64,000 nucleotides of DNA from Peristeroidobacter soli (lineage in GTDB: Bacteria; Pseudomonadota; Gammaproteobacteria; Steroidobacterales; Steroidobacteraceae). The notes below the pieces were generated by a model. The model worked only from the letters and a program-made list of their open reading frames with translations. It was not told the DNA's origin and ran no database searches. This document shows, one piece after another, positions 17,658 through 27,828 of this stretch; the first letter of the stretch is position 1; each line of letters opens with the position of its first letter. The stretch lies in assembly GCF_004138485.1 (NCBI RefSeq), contig NZ_RYEV01000005.1:1197000-1260999 (forward strand). The letters are read 5' to 3'. The translations under genes and the position numbers were made by a program.

Positions 17658-20600
17658 CTGTCGTGCTATCCCAGATCGAGATCGACACCGAGTCCGAGGC
17701 GCATCGGCTCGCGACTCGGATCGCACTACTGGATCGCGAGAAGCGTACGGTACTGCTACGACGATTGATACAACAGGGCGTCGAGACGTCGACCCTTCCC
17801 ATCGTGCCGTTCTCGGACCCGGCACGCAGGCCCGTCTCCTACGCACAGCGCGGATTGTGGCTGACGTGGCGCATGGCGCCGAACAGCCCTGCTTACAACA
17901 TGGCTGGCACGCTGGTGCTCGAAGGCTCGCTCGATGCGCGCGCGCTTGAAACAGCGATGGATGATCTGGCCCGACGGCACGAGGTGCTCCGCACTGTATT
18001 CAGGCCCGCGGCCGACGGCGAGCCCGAACAAGAGATCCTGGCACCTTCATCGGGCGCCTTGCGATTCGATGATCTGACGACACTGCCTGCCGGGGAACGC
18101 GAAGCGCCGGCGCGGCTGCGTTTGCAACAGCATGCCAGCGAGCCTTTCGATCTGGAAAACGGTCCCGTGTGGCGGGCGTTGCTGCTGCGATTGAACGAGC
18201 GCAGCCATTGGCTCGGCATCGTCGTGCATCACATCGCGGCGGATGGCTGGTCGATCGCGGTGCTGATCGAGGATCTGGCGGCCCTGTACGAAGCCCGCCT
18301 CGCCGGTGTCGAGCCTGCTTTGCCGCCGCTGAGGATTCGGTTCGCCGACTATGCGTTGTGGCAGCGTGAATGGATTGCCGCCGGCGAGCTCGATCGGCAA
18401 TTGAATTACTGGCAGCGGCGGCTCGGAACGGAGCATTCGGCATTGCCGCTGCCGTTGGATCGTGCGAGACCGGTGGTTCGTCACGACAGCGGGGCACAAT
18501 ATCGCTTCTGGCTGACCGCAGAGGTGGCGGCGGGGGTGCGTGAGCTCGCTGAAGGCTGCGGCGGCAGCGTGTTCATGGTCATGCTGGCCTTGCTGAAGGC
18601 TGTGGTCGCGCGTCACTGCGGCGTGGACGACATTTGTATCGGTGTCCCAGTCGCCAACAGGAGTCGCGCCGAGACGCATCGTCTCGTCGGCTATCTCACC
18701 AATGTGTTGGTCGTGCGGACGCGCGTCGAGCTGCACACCGACTTTCGTTCGCTGCTCACCGCTGCGCGAGAGGCCATGCTCGAGGCGCAGTCGAACGCCG
18801 ACTGTCCGTTCGATCTGCTGGTCTCGAGCTTGGTGAAGGAACGACACAGCGGTATCAATCCTCTGTTTCAGGTCAAGTGCACCGAACAGGACAGGGTCGA
18901 CCTGCGTGATTTCGGCGGTTTGCGCGTGACCACGACGCCGGTGGAAGCGGTGCACGCGCATTTCGATCTCAGTCTGGACTTCACGGCCGGCAAGGACGGG
19001 ATCCGCTGCGATTTCACCTATCCGACCGACATCTTCGACGAAGCCACCGTCGCTCGACTTGCCGGTGTCTTCATGGCGTTGGCGCAACGCGTGGTGACGG
19101 CGCCGGATGCGTCGATGATCGCACTCCTGCCGACGGAAGATCTCTCTGTCGCAGTCGGCGAGCGTCTATCGTTGAATGAGAACGATGATGTGGTCGCGCG
19201 ATGGGAGCGGAGTGTCTTGACGGCACCTCACGCGCTGGCGCTTCGGCAAGAGGAGCGATCGATCACGCGCGGCGAAGTGGATGCCTGGGCGAATACGCTG
19301 GCGGCGCGTCTCGGCGCCTTCGGCGTCGGACCCGAAGTGTGCGTCGGCGTGCACGGCACGCGTTCGATCGAGCTCGTGGTGGGGCTGCTTGCCGTGCTCA
19401 AGGCAGGCGGCACATATGTGCCGCTCGATCCAGCGATACCCGCGGAGCGCCTGGCGTATCAGGCGCGAGACAGCCGCATCGCTCTGCTGCTGAGCGCCGA
19501 GGCATTGGCGTGGGAGCCTGGCGTGCCGGTCTGGCCACTGGTGCCGAACGAGGGTGTGACATTCCCTGTTGCGAGACCGGTGAGAACGCCTCACACCACG
19601 CAGGGCGCCTATATCATCTACACCTCGGGCTCCACGGGCCGTCCCAAAGGTGTCGTCGTCAGTCGCGGAGCGCTGGCCAACTATGTGAGTGGCGTGCTCA
19701 CGCGACTGAATCTGCCGGAGAGCGTGATCAGCATGGCGATGGTCTCGACTGTCGCGGCTGACCTCGGGCACACCGTGCTGTTCGGCGCGCTTAGCGACGG
19801 CAAGCTGTTGCATCTGATCAGCGCCGAGCGTGCTTTCGATGCGGATCGCTTCGCGGAGTACATGCAGCGGCACTCGGTCGACGTCTTGAAAATCGTGCCC
19901 GCTCATCTGCAGGCGTTGCTCAACGCCTCTCGGCCGGAAGATTCCCTGCCACGACACACGCTGATTTTGGGTGGAGCAGCGACTCACTGGCCCTTGCTGG
20001 ATCGTATCCACCAGCTCTCCCCGACGACGCGAGTGCTCAATCACTACGGGCCGACCGAAACGACGGTGGGCATCCTCACGCAAGAGGCCGGCGATGCGAG
20101 GCGCGAGGCAACGGTTCTACCGGTGGGCAAGCCGCTGTCGAACAGCGCTGCCTATGTGCTCGACGGTAAGTTGCAGCCGGTGCCGCGAGGGACAGTCGGC
20201 GAGTTGTATTTGGGGGGCGATGCCGTTGCCCGAGGATATCAGGGCCGCGCAGCGCAGAGTGCCGAGCGCTTCGTCGCGAGTCCCTTCGAGCTCGGCGGTC
20301 GTTTGTATCGCAGTGGCGATCGAGTGCGCCAGCTGCCGGACGGCAGTGTCGAATTCCTGGGCCGTGTCGATGACCAGGTGAAGATCCGTGGCTATCGGGT
20401 CGAGCTCGATGAAATCGCCCAACTGCTGCTGACCCAACCGGAGGTCGAGGAGGCGACCGCGATCGCCCGCGATGGCAAGCTGTACGGATACGTCACGATC
20501 CACGCCGGTCATCGGATCGAGGGTTCGACGCTATGCGAACGCCTGCAGGAAACATTGCCGGACTACATGATTCCGTCCGGCATCGTGATCCTGGACGAAT

Positions 20601-23600
20601 TGCCGAAGAACGCCAACGGCAAGATCGACCGACGAGCGCTGCCGGTGCCGGAGGCCGCCAACGATCAGACATACAAAGCGCCGCGAAGTGAAGTCGAGCG
20701 TGTGCTGGCGGCGCTGTGGGCAGACGTGCTTGGCGTCGAGCGGGTCGGTCGTGAGGACAACTTCTTCGCCTTGGGCGGGGACTCGATCCTGAGCCTGAAG
20801 CTGGCGGCGCAGGCTCGCAAACGTGGGATTGCGCTGGCTCCTCGGGCCGTGTTCAAGCATCAACAGTTGCACGAGCTGGCCGCGAGCCTCGCGACTCAAG
20901 CGCTCGAGCCGACCGTTGCCATCCCGACGCTCGATCACTCGAAGCGGACTGTTCCCCAGCCTCTGTCGTATGCCCAGGCGCGCCAGTGGTTTCTTTGGCA
21001 GCTGAACCGTCAAAGCACCGCATATCACATCAGCAGCGCGCTGAAGCTCGACGGCGCGTTGAACGCGGACGCGTTGAGGACGAGCTTCGATGCGTTGGTG
21101 TCCCGGCACGAATCGCTGCGTACGGTGTTTCGTCCGCGCGCCGATGGTCAGACCGAGCAAATCGTTCTGAACACTGTCGGCGCGCACCTCGAGAATGTCG
21201 ACCTGACCGAGTACGACGCGGGACAGCGCGATGAGCGGGTCCGCACCGAGGTCATGCGATTCCATCAGACTCCCTTCGACCTGGAGCGAGGACCTCTGCT
21301 GCGCGTGGGCCTCATCCGCGTGTCGTTTGCGGAGCACGTGTTGGTGGTGGTCATGCATCACATCGTCTCCGACGGCTGGTCGATGCAGATTCTGATCGAT
21401 GAGTTCGTGAAGCATTACCAGGCAAGCACACGGGGCGAGTCAGCGACGCTACCGTTGCTGCCGATTCAGTACCTGGACTACGCGGTGTGGCAGCGGAACT
21501 GGCTGGAGGCCGGCGAGCGAGAGCGGCAACTGGCGTATTGGAAGGCGCAGTTGGGAGATGACCAGCCGCTGCTGCAGTTACCCGTCGATCGCTCGCGGCC
21601 GATGGAACCTGTCTATCACGCCGCGCTTCATGATTTCGAGCTTGCGCCCTCGCTCGCGCACGGCGTCCGCCAACGAGCCAATGAGCGCCGTACCACGGTG
21701 TTTACAGTGCTGCTCGCCGGATTGCAGGCGTTACTGCATCGGTACACGGACCAGCGCGATATCCGGATCGGCATGCCCAACGCCAACCGGAATCGTCCGC
21801 AGACCGAAGGGATCGTCGGGTTCTTCGTCAACATGCAGGTCCTGCGGGGCGAGGTCGATGCGGAGATGAGCCTCACGGCGCTGCTCGAGCAGGCACGAGT
21901 CGCGACGGAGGCGGCACAGGACAATCAGGATCTGCCGTTCGATCAACTCGTCGAGGTGCTGCAACCCGAGCGCGTCGCGAGTCATCAACCGTTGTTCTCC
22001 GTGACGATGAATCATCAGCGCCGCGACTTTCGCAACCTGGCGAAGCTGCCGGGGATGGTCGTGAGCAGCTACGGTCTTGGTGAGCAGCACGCGCCGTTCG
22101 AGCTGACGTTGGAAACCGTGGAGAGCGCGGATGGAACGATCTACGCGTCGTTCCGGTATGCGCGAGAGCTGTTCCGAGAAGAGAGCATTGCGCAGCTCGC
22201 TCGGCACTACGTGAAGATGCTGCACGCAATCGTCGATGCCGCTCATCTGCGCGTCGCGGATGTGCGCTTGGTGGACGATGGCGATGCGGAGCAGCTCATC
22301 CAGTGGGGAGTGAGCGCATCAGCCTCTGCGGATCACGCACCGGTGCATTCGCTGATCGAGCAGCGGGCAAGATCGCACGCCGATGCGGTGGCACTGATCG
22401 CGAGTGACGGCCAGCTGAGCTATGGGCAGCTCAACGCCCGAGCGAATCGACTGGCGCATCGGCTGCTCGCCCTGGGCGTGACCGCCGAGACTCGGGTCGG
22501 CATCGCGCTGGAGCGCTCCTTCGAGATGATCATCGGGCTGCTCGCCGTGCTCAAGGCGGGCGGTGCGTACGTGCCGCTGGATGCCGACTATCCCAAGGAC
22601 CGATTGCAGTCGATGGTGGAGGACAGCGGTATCGGGCATTTGCTCACGCAGCGTGCGATCGTCGCGCGTCTGCCGTCGATCGCGGGTGTCGAGCCGCTGC
22701 TGATCGATGCTCTCGATCTGAGTGCCGAGTTGGAGAGCGATCCTCGAAGGGCAGTGCACGCGGACAACCTCGCGTATGTGATCTACACGTCGGGTTCGAC
22801 GGGCAGGCCGAAGGGCGTAGCGGTTCCGCACGGCGCCTTATCCATGCACTTGCGCGCCATCCAGCAGGTGTATGGGATCACTGCGGCGGATCGTCAGTTG
22901 CTGTTTGCCTCGATCAGTTTCGATGCGGCCGGGGAGCAATGGATGTTGCCATTGCTGGCGGGGGCGGCGATCGTTCTGCCGACGCCGGGCGACAAGACCT
23001 TCGAGCACGTCGAGCAACTGATCGCGGCGCAGGCCGTTTCGATTCTGTATATGCCGCCGGCCTACTTGCGGCGGTTTCTCGAGACGCTGCGGGGCCGGAC
23101 CCTGCCGGTTCGCTTGTGTATCGCGGGGGGTGAAGCCTGGGCGCGTAGCGATTTCGAGGCGGCACAGCGTGCGTTCACTCCGGAACGTCTGGTGAATGCG
23201 TACGGTCCGACGGAGACAGTGATTACGCCAACCGCCTGGAGCGCCAATTCGCAGGCAGCGATCGAGCAGGCGCATCTTCCTATCGGCAGTGTCGTGGGCG
23301 AGCGCGCCGCCTATGTGCTGGACTCGCAGATGAATCTGGTGCCGCAGGGGGTCGCGGGTGAGCTGTATCTCGGCGGATTCGGCCTGGCTCGTGGATATCT
23401 GCTGCGCGCCGGGCTCACTGCTGAGCGCTTCGTGGCTGATCCCTTCGCAGCGAGCGGCGCACGACTGTATCGAACGGGTGACTCGGTACGCTGGAACCGG
23501 CAAGGCCAGCTGGAATATCTGGGCCGCATCGATCAGCAGCTGAAGATTCGCGGCTTTCGTATCGAACTGGGTGAGATCGAGGCGCAGTTGCTGGCTCAGC

Positions 23601-26600
23601 GCGAAGTGCGTCAGGCGATCGTGCTGTCGCAGGGGGAGGCAGACCAGAAGCGGCTGCTGGCCTATGTCGTTCCCGACGAGGACGGTGTTCGTGGCGCAAC
23701 GAGCCCAACCGATGTTTCTTCGCGCAGCGAGCTGGTGACGCAGTGGGAGTCGGTATTCGACGCCACGTACGAGATCGAGCGAACGGCGCCGAGCTTTCAG
23801 GGCTGGAACAGCAGCTACTCCGACCGGCCGATTCCCGAGATCGAGATGCGGGAATGGTTGCAAAACACGGTCGAACGCATTCGCGCCCTTCGGCCCGAGC
23901 GCATCCTGGAAGTGGGCTGCGGTGCGGGGCTGCTGGTGGAACAGCTCGCTCCAGCGGCTCGCGTTTATGCGGGCACGGACTTGTCGGCTCGCGCAGTGAA
24001 CGGTCTGCGGGCATGGGCGGAAACACAACCGCAGCTTGCGCACGTGCACCTTCGCCAGGCCGAGGCCACGGACTTCAGCGGCATCCAGCCGGGGGAGTTC
24101 GACACCGTCGTGTTGAATTCCGTGGCTCAGTATCTGCCGGATGTCGACTATTTGCTGGCAGTCCTCGAGGGCGCGGCGCGGGTGCTTGCTCCGCGAGGGC
24201 AACTGTTCATCGGTGACCTGCGGCATCTTGCGCACGTGCCCCTGCTGCACGCATCGGTGCAGCTTCACAAAGCCTCGGCTCAGACGTCGGTGCGGCAGTT
24301 GAAGAACCGCATCGCTCGCGCGGTCTCGCAGGACAAAGAACTCGTGCTGGATCCGGCGTTCTTCCATGCCTTGGCCGCGCACCTCGGCATGGGAAGCGTG
24401 GAGATCTCATTGAAGCGAGGCGGCTTCGACAACGAGCTGACGCGCTATCGTTATGACGTGGCGATACGCAAAGAGAGCGTCGAGCGACCGACTGCTCGAG
24501 TCTTCGATGCCTGCGGGACCGATGCCGTCGAGCGGCTCGCCGCTCATCTGAAAGCACATCGACCGCCCGCAGTCCTCCTACGCGCCGTGCCGAACCGACG
24601 TATGTCACGCGACCTGGCGGCGTGGCGGCTGCTGGAGTCGTTGGAGGGTCGCAGCACGGTCGGTGAATTGTTGTCGCGGCTCGAGCGAACCGAGCGTATG
24701 GGCATCGATCCTCAAACGCTGTGGGCCTTGGGCGATGAGCACGGCTATCACGTTCGGATCTCGTGGAGCGAGCAGCACACCGATGGCGCGTTCGATGTGG
24801 AATTCATCGATCCGGCGCGACTTGCACTGGTGACGCGAGCCCACCAGCTCGCCGATCCACCGGCGAGCTGGCGAGTCTTCGCGAGCGATCCCGCGCGAGC
24901 TGTGTTCATGCAGCAGCTCGGCCCGCGACTGCGCGAGCGCCTGGCGCAGGTGCTGCCCGAGTACATGGTGCCGGCGCATTTCATCCTGCTCGATCAGCTG
25001 CCGCTGAATGCCAACGGCAAGGTCGATCGCAAGCAGCTACCCGAGCCCGAGCAGGTGGAGGCCGGGCACTATCAGGCGCCGCAGGGCCCGATCGAGCGGA
25101 CGCTCGCGAAGATCTGGGCCGAAGTGCTCGGTGTGGAACGCATCGGCCGAGGCGACAACTTCTTCGAGCTCGGTGGCCACTCGCTGATGGCGATTCGAAT
25201 CGTGTCGCAGGCACGTCGCGTGTTCGATTGCGAGCTGTCGCTGCGAGCGCTGTTCGAGCATCCGTGTCTGTCGGAGCAGGCCGGTTTGATTCAGTCGCTG
25301 CCGACGGCGCGCTCGGGGCCGGTGTTTCATGCCGCAACTTCCAGTCGACCCGCGCTTTCCCATGCACAACAGAGACTATGGTTTCTGTGGCGGTTGGATC
25401 CTCGCTCCGCGAGCATGAACTCAGCGAGCGCGCTGCGCCTGGCCGGGCCGCTCGATCTCGAAGCCTGGCGGTTCGCGTGTCAGTTCGTGGTCGCACGACA
25501 TGCCTCGCTCCGCACTGTGTTCCGGGAAGAGGACGGGACGGCGTGGCAAGAGGTGTTGGATGAAACATCGGCACCGGAGCTGGCGGTCACCGATCTGGGC
25601 AGGTGGCAGGGAGATTCACAGTTGCGCCATCTGCAAGAGCACATCGCTCAGACGATCCGCCGGCCGTTCGATCTCGAACGCGGACCGTTACTGAGAGTGC
25701 AGCTGTATCGTCTGGCCGAAGACGAGCACGTCATGTGCGTCGTCATGCATCACATCGTCACCGATGCATGGTCCACGGCGCTGGTGGTGCAGGATTTTGT
25801 CGCCGCTTACGCGGCCAGGCGACGCGGCGAAATTCCTGCGCTGGTCCCGCCTTCGTTGCAGTACGTCGACTACGCCATCGGGCAACGCGAGTGGCTGGAG
25901 CAGGGCGAGATGCGGCGTCAGCTGGACTACTGGACGGAGCGCCTGACCGGTGTGCCGCCGCTCGTCGTACCGCCCGACCAGTCGCCGCCAGCGCAGAGAA
26001 GTCATCCCTGCGGCGTCATGCGAACGTCGCTCGACGCGGAGTCCACAGCAGCGCTGCGAACCTTTTGTGAGTCGCAGGGAGTCACGCCGTTCATGGTGCT
26101 GCTCACAGCGGTCAGTGTCGTCGTGAGGGAACGATCGCGGCAGGAGCGCTTCGTGGTCGGAACGGACTTTGCCAATCGCAATCATCCGCGGACCGAGTCG
26201 TTGGTCGGCTTCCTGGTCAATCAGGTGGCTTTGCCCATCGATTGCCACGCGTCGCGCTCGGCCCGGGAGCTGTTGACGCAAGTCAGAAACACCGTGCTGG
26301 GCGCGGCGGACCATCAAGATCTTCCGTTCGAGCGCCTGGTGGAATCGCTGCGTTCCGAGCGACGGGGCGACGGGCGGGCGCCGCTGTTCCAGCTCAAGGT
26401 GCTCTATCAGGACGATGGCGCGGCGGCGCTGGCGCTGCCAGGGCTGCACATCGATGAGTATCCGATCGAGCCTGCGCAGGTGGAACTGGACCTGATCCTG
26501 ATGTTCCATGCCGATGCGCAGCGGGTTCATCTCGCAGCCAAGTACGACCGCGAGTTGTTCGAGCCGGCGACGCTGGAGTGCATGGGGCTGGAGATCCTCT

Positions 26601-26764
26601 CCATCCTGAAGGTCATGCTGCCGCAACCGGAGGTCGAGCTCGCCGCTCTGGCGGACGAAGCGAAACGGATCCGGCGGGATTTCGAAGCGCGAGCGCTGCA
26701 GCGGCGCGATCGCAAGCTGGCACAGTGGCGGGGAAGTCTGCGAGGACGATCGGTGATGCCATGA
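17654..26764 (+). CDS. NRPS 2: C-A-T, C-A-nMT-T, terminal C
   Basis: Second synthetase of the operon, 3036 aa, starting with GTG in a 4-bp overlap with NRPS 1. The N-terminus has a helical stretch before the first C domain (HHIAADGW near residue 192), possibly a docking element. Then come A6 (SGSTG near 656), T6 (GGDS near 1038), C7 (HHIVSDGW near 1235), A7 (near 1711), an N-methyltransferase (ILEVGCGAG near 2084), T7 (GGHS near 2503) and a terminal C8 (HHIVTDAW near 2699). The protein ends with this C domain and no A or T follows, so C8 must use an acceptor carried by another protein. The next synthetase (27825-30944) supplies an A-T pair lacking a working C domain. The stop overlaps the hydroxylase start by 4 bp. 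Confidence 0.96.
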   Translation: MTVVLSQIEIDTESEAHRLATRIALLDREKRTVLLRRLIQQGVETSTLPIVPFSDPARRPVSYAQRGLWLTWRMAPNSPAYNMAGTLVLEGSLDARALETAMDDLARRHEVLRTVFRPAADGEPEQEILAPSSGALRFDDLTTLPAGEREAPARLRLQQHASEPFDLENGPVWRALLLRLNERSHWLGIVVHHIAADGWSIAVLIEDLAALYEARLAGVEPALPPLRIRFADYALWQREWIAAGELDRQLNYWQRRLGTEHSALPLPLDRARPVVRHDSGAQYRFWLTAEVAAGVRELAEGCGGSVFMVMLALLKAVVARHCGVDDICIGVPVANRSRAETHRLVGYLTNVLVVRTRVELHTDFRSLLTAAREAMLEAQSNADCPFDLLVSSLVKERHSGINPLFQVKCTEQDRVDLRDFGGLRVTTTPVEAVHAHFDLSLDFTAGKDGIRCDFTYPTDIFDEATVARLAGVFMALAQRVVTAPDASMIALLPTEDLSVAVGERLSLNENDDVVARWERSVLTAPHALALRQEERSITRGEVDAWANTLAARLGAFGVGPEVCVGVHGTRSIELVVGLLAVLKAGGTYVPLDPAIPAERLAYQARDSRIALLLSAEALAWEPGVPVWPLVPNEGVTFPVARPVRTPHTTQGAYIIYTSGSTGRPKGVVVSRGALANYVSGVLTRLNLPESVISMAMVSTVAADLGHTVLFGALSDGKLLHLISAERAFDADRFAEYMQRHSVDVLKIVPAHLQALLNASRPEDSLPRHTLILGGAATHWPLLDRIHQLSPTTRVLNHYGPTETTVGILTQEAGDARREATVLPVGKPLSNSAAYVLDGKLQPVPRGTVGELYLGGDAVARGYQGRAAQSAERFVASPFELGGRLYRSGDRVRQLPDGSVEFLGRVDDQVKIRGYRVELDEIAQLLLTQPEVEEATAIARDGKLYGYVTIHAGHRIEGSTLCERLQETLPDYMIPSGIVILDELPKNANGKIDRRALPVPEAANDQTYKAPRSEVERVLAALWADVLGVERVGREDNFFALGGDSILSLKLAAQARKRGIALAPRAVFKHQQLHELAASLATQALEPTVAIPTLDHSKRTVPQPLSYAQARQWFLWQLNRQSTAYHISSALKLDGALNADALRTSFDALVSRHESLRTVFRPRADGQTEQIVLNTVGAHLENVDLTEYDAGQRDERVRTEVMRFHQTPFDLERGPLLRVGLIRVSFAEHVLVVVMHHIVSDGWSMQILIDEFVKHYQASTRGESATLPLLPIQYLDYAVWQRNWLEAGERERQLAYWKAQLGDDQPLLQLPVDRSRPMEPVYHAALHDFELAPSLAHGVRQRANERRTTVFTVLLAGLQALLHRYTDQRDIRIGMPNANRNRPQTEGIVGFFVNMQVLRGEVDAEMSLTALLEQARVATEAAQDNQDLPFDQLVEVLQPERVASHQPLFSVTMNHQRRDFRNLAKLPGMVVSSYGLGEQHAPFELTLETVESADGTIYASFRYARELFREESIAQLARHYVKMLHAIVDAAHLRVADVRLVDDGDAEQLIQWGVSASASADHAPVHSLIEQRARSHADAVALIASDGQLSYGQLNARANRLAHRLLALGVTAETRVGIALERSFEMIIGLLAVLKAGGAYVPLDADYPKDRLQSMVEDSGIGHLLTQRAIVARLPSIAGVEPLLIDALDLSAELESDPRRAVHADNLAYVIYTSGSTGRPKGVAVPHGALSMHLRAIQQVYGITAADRQLLFASISFDAAGEQWMLPLLAGAAIVLPTPGDKTFEHVEQLIAAQAVSILYMPPAYLRRFLETLRGRTLPVRLCIAGGEAWARSDFEAAQRAFTPERLVNAYGPTETVITPTAWSANSQAAIEQAHLPIGSVVGERAAYVLDSQMNLVPQGVAGELYLGGFGLARGYLLRAGLTAERFVADPFAASGARLYRTGDSVRWNRQGQLEYLGRIDQQLKIRGFRIELGEIEAQLLAQREVRQAIVLSQGEADQKRLLAYVVPDEDGVRGATSPTDVSSRSELVTQWESVFDATYEIERTAPSFQGWNSSYSDRPIPEIEMREWLQNTVERIRALRPERILEVGCGAGLLVEQLAPAARVYAGTDLSARAVNGLRAWAETQPQLAHVHLRQAEATDFSGIQPGEFDTVVLNSVAQYLPDVDYLLAVLEGAARVLAPRGQLFIGDLRHLAHVPLLHASVQLHKASAQTSVRQLKNRIARAVSQDKELVLDPAFFHALAAHLGMGSVEISLKRGGFDNELTRYRYDVAIRKESVERPTARVFDACGTDAVERLAAHLKAHRPPAVLLRAVPNRRMSRDLAAWRLLESLEGRSTVGELLSRLERTERMGIDPQTLWALGDEHGYHVRISWSEQHTDGAFDVEFIDPARLALVTRAHQLADPPASWRVFASDPARAVFMQQLGPRLRERLAQVLPEYMVPAHFILLDQLPLNANGKVDRKQLPEPEQVEAGHYQAPQGPIERTLAKIWAEVLGVERIGRGDNFFELGGHSLMAIRIVSQARRVFDCELSLRALFEHPCLSEQAGLIQSLPTARSGPVFHAATSSRPALSHAQQRLWFLWRLDPRSASMNSASALRLAGPLDLEAWRFACQFVVARHASLRTVFREEDGTAWQEVLDETSAPELAVTDLGRWQGDSQLRHLQEHIAQTIRRPFDLERGPLLRVQLYRLAEDEHVMCVVMHHIVTDAWSTALVVQDFVAAYAARRRGEIPALVPPSLQYVDYAIGQREWLEQGEMRRQLDYWTERLTGVPPLVVPPDQSPPAQRSHPCGVMRTSLDAESTAALRTFCESQGVTPFMVLLTAVSVVVRERSRQERFVVGTDFANRNHPRTESLVGFLVNQVALPIDCHASRSARELLTQVRNTVLGAADHQDLPFERLVESLRSERRGDGRAPLFQLKVLYQDDGAAALALPGLHIDEYPIEPAQVELDLILMFHADAQRVHLAAKYDRELFEPATLECMGLEILSILKVMLPQPEVELAALADEAKRIRRDFEARALQRRDRKLAQWRGSLRGRSVMP
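17820..20900 (+). other. NRPS module 6: C-A-T, Asp code
   Basis: The adenylation pocket reads DLTKIGHVG plus Lys, two conservative changes from the aspartate code DLTKVGHIGK. The A4 region has the AADLGHT form rather than FDLTVTS but gives the same first three code residues. The carrier has FFALGGDS. Carboxylate side chains are common iron ligands, often after beta-hydroxylation, but no second hydroxylase is visible in the window. Confidence 0.7.
20945..25290 (+). other. NRPS module 7: C-A-nMT-T, substrate unassigned
   Basis: The condensation domain has canonical HHIVSDGW. The adenylation pocket reads DAEYIGAIT plus Lys. I do not recognise this code; Glu at position 239 is often found with basic substrates such as Orn, Lys or Arg. 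The inserted N-methyltransferase is a close paralogue of the one in module 5, again with GWNSSYS and a GCGAG SAM motif, so this residue too should be N-methylated. Confidence 0.65.
25340..26650 (+). other. Terminal condensation domain C8
   Basis: Condensation domain at the end of NRPS 2 with motif HHIVTDAW (Gly replaced by Ala). Nothing follows it in its own protein except about 40 charged residues. In the operon order its natural partner is the A-T pair of NRPS 3, which would make one module split over two proteins with the hydroxylase gene between them. Confidence 0.75.
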
Positions 26765-27828
26765 GCTCCACTATGAAGACACCGAGAATCGGCAGCGTGC
26801 AGCGGCAGTCGAGCAATCACGGCCCGCGCGAGTTGGTGCGCTGGAGTCGTCTGCTGCCAGACTGCGACCTGCCCTGGTTGTGCGAGCCCGCGATCGCTGG
26901 CGTCAGCTTGCCGGCCTGGGCCTCGGAGCATCGCGTGGAGATCGAGCGCCACTTGCTCGAATGCGGCGCCATTCTGTTTCGCGGCTTCGCGGTCGCGAGC
27001 GCCGAGGACTTCAATCGCTGTGTCGAAGGCATGTCCGAGGGCGCGCTCGAATACAAATTCAGAGCGTCGCCGCGAACGCGCATCCAGGAAGATCTGAATG
27101 TCTACACGTCCACCGATTATCCCGAGGCGGAAAGCATCTTCCCGCACAACGAACATTCGTACTCGCCGGTGTTCCCTCTGCAGATCTTCCTGTACTGCGC
27201 GGTGCCGGCGACGGTGGGCGGTGAGACGCCGATCGGCAGCACCCGGGCGCTGCTCAAACGCATCCGGCCGGAGGTGCGCGATGCCTTGCTGCGCAAGGGC
27301 ATCATGTATGTGCGCAACTACGGCGATGGTTTCGGGCTGCCGTGGCAGACCGTGTTCCAAACAACCGATCGAGGGGCTGTCGAAGCGTATTGCGCGAGCG
27401 TGGGCATTCGCGTCGAGTGGAAGGGGGGCGATCGCTTGAGAACGCGGCAGATCGGCCCGGCCATGGTCCGACATCCGCAGACGGGAGAGTCGGTATGGTT
27501 CAACCACGGAACGTTCTTTCATGAGTTGACGCTGCCCGAGGCCGCGCGAGATCGCCTGCGCAGCGAGTTCGGGGCGGACGAGCTGCCGCAGAATACTTTC
27601 CATGCCGACGGTTCTCCCATCGAGCCTGAGCACATCCGGCACCTGCAGGAGCAGTATCGGCAGGTGATGGTGCAGTTTCCTTGGCAACAGGCAGATGTGC
27701 TGATGCTCGACAACATGCTCGCGCTGCATGCCCGTCGTCCTTTCAGCGGAGCGCGCCGCGTGATGGTCGCCATGGCGCAGCCGTGTCGTAGCGTCGACGT
27801 CGCGCTTGCAAGTCAGGAGCAGGCATGA
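26761..27828 (+). CDS. SyrP-like Fe(II)/2-oxoglutarate amino acid beta-hydroxylase
   Basis: TauD/TfdA-family non-haem iron dioxygenase, 355 aa. The iron-binding His-x-Glu is visible in HNEHSYS, and the distal His with the 2-oxoglutarate Arg in LALHARRPFSGARR near the C-terminus. The family, typified by SyrP, hydroxylates the beta-carbon of an amino acid bound to an NRPS carrier. I chose ATG 26761 because it overlaps the upstream stop (ATGA), as at every junction of the operon; the frame is open further upstream but lies inside NRPS 2. The next gene begins with an interface-like domain and a His-like adenylation domain, so the probable product is beta-hydroxyhistidine, an iron ligand in some pseudomonad siderophores. 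Aspartate is the alternative substrate. Confidence 0.9.
   Translation: MSSTMKTPRIGSVQRQSSNHGPRELVRWSRLLPDCDLPWLCEPAIAGVSLPAWASEHRVEIERHLLECGAILFRGFAVASAEDFNRCVEGMSEGALEYKFRASPRTRIQEDLNVYTSTDYPEAESIFPHNEHSYSPVFPLQIFLYCAVPATVGGETPIGSTRALLKRIRPEVRDALLRKGIMYVRNYGDGFGLPWQTVFQTTDRGAVEAYCASVGIRVEWKGGDRLRTRQIGPAMVRHPQTGESVWFNHGTFFHELTLPEAARDRLRSEFGADELPQNTFHADGSPIEPEHIRHLQEQYRQVMVQFPWQQADVLMLDNMLALHARRPFSGARRVMVAMAQPCRSVDVALASQEQA

Noticed and set aside
26578..26760. Start of the hydroxylase inside NRPS 2
   Set aside because: The ATGA overlap at 26761 matches the other operon junctions, and the upstream residues are out-of-frame NRPS sequence.
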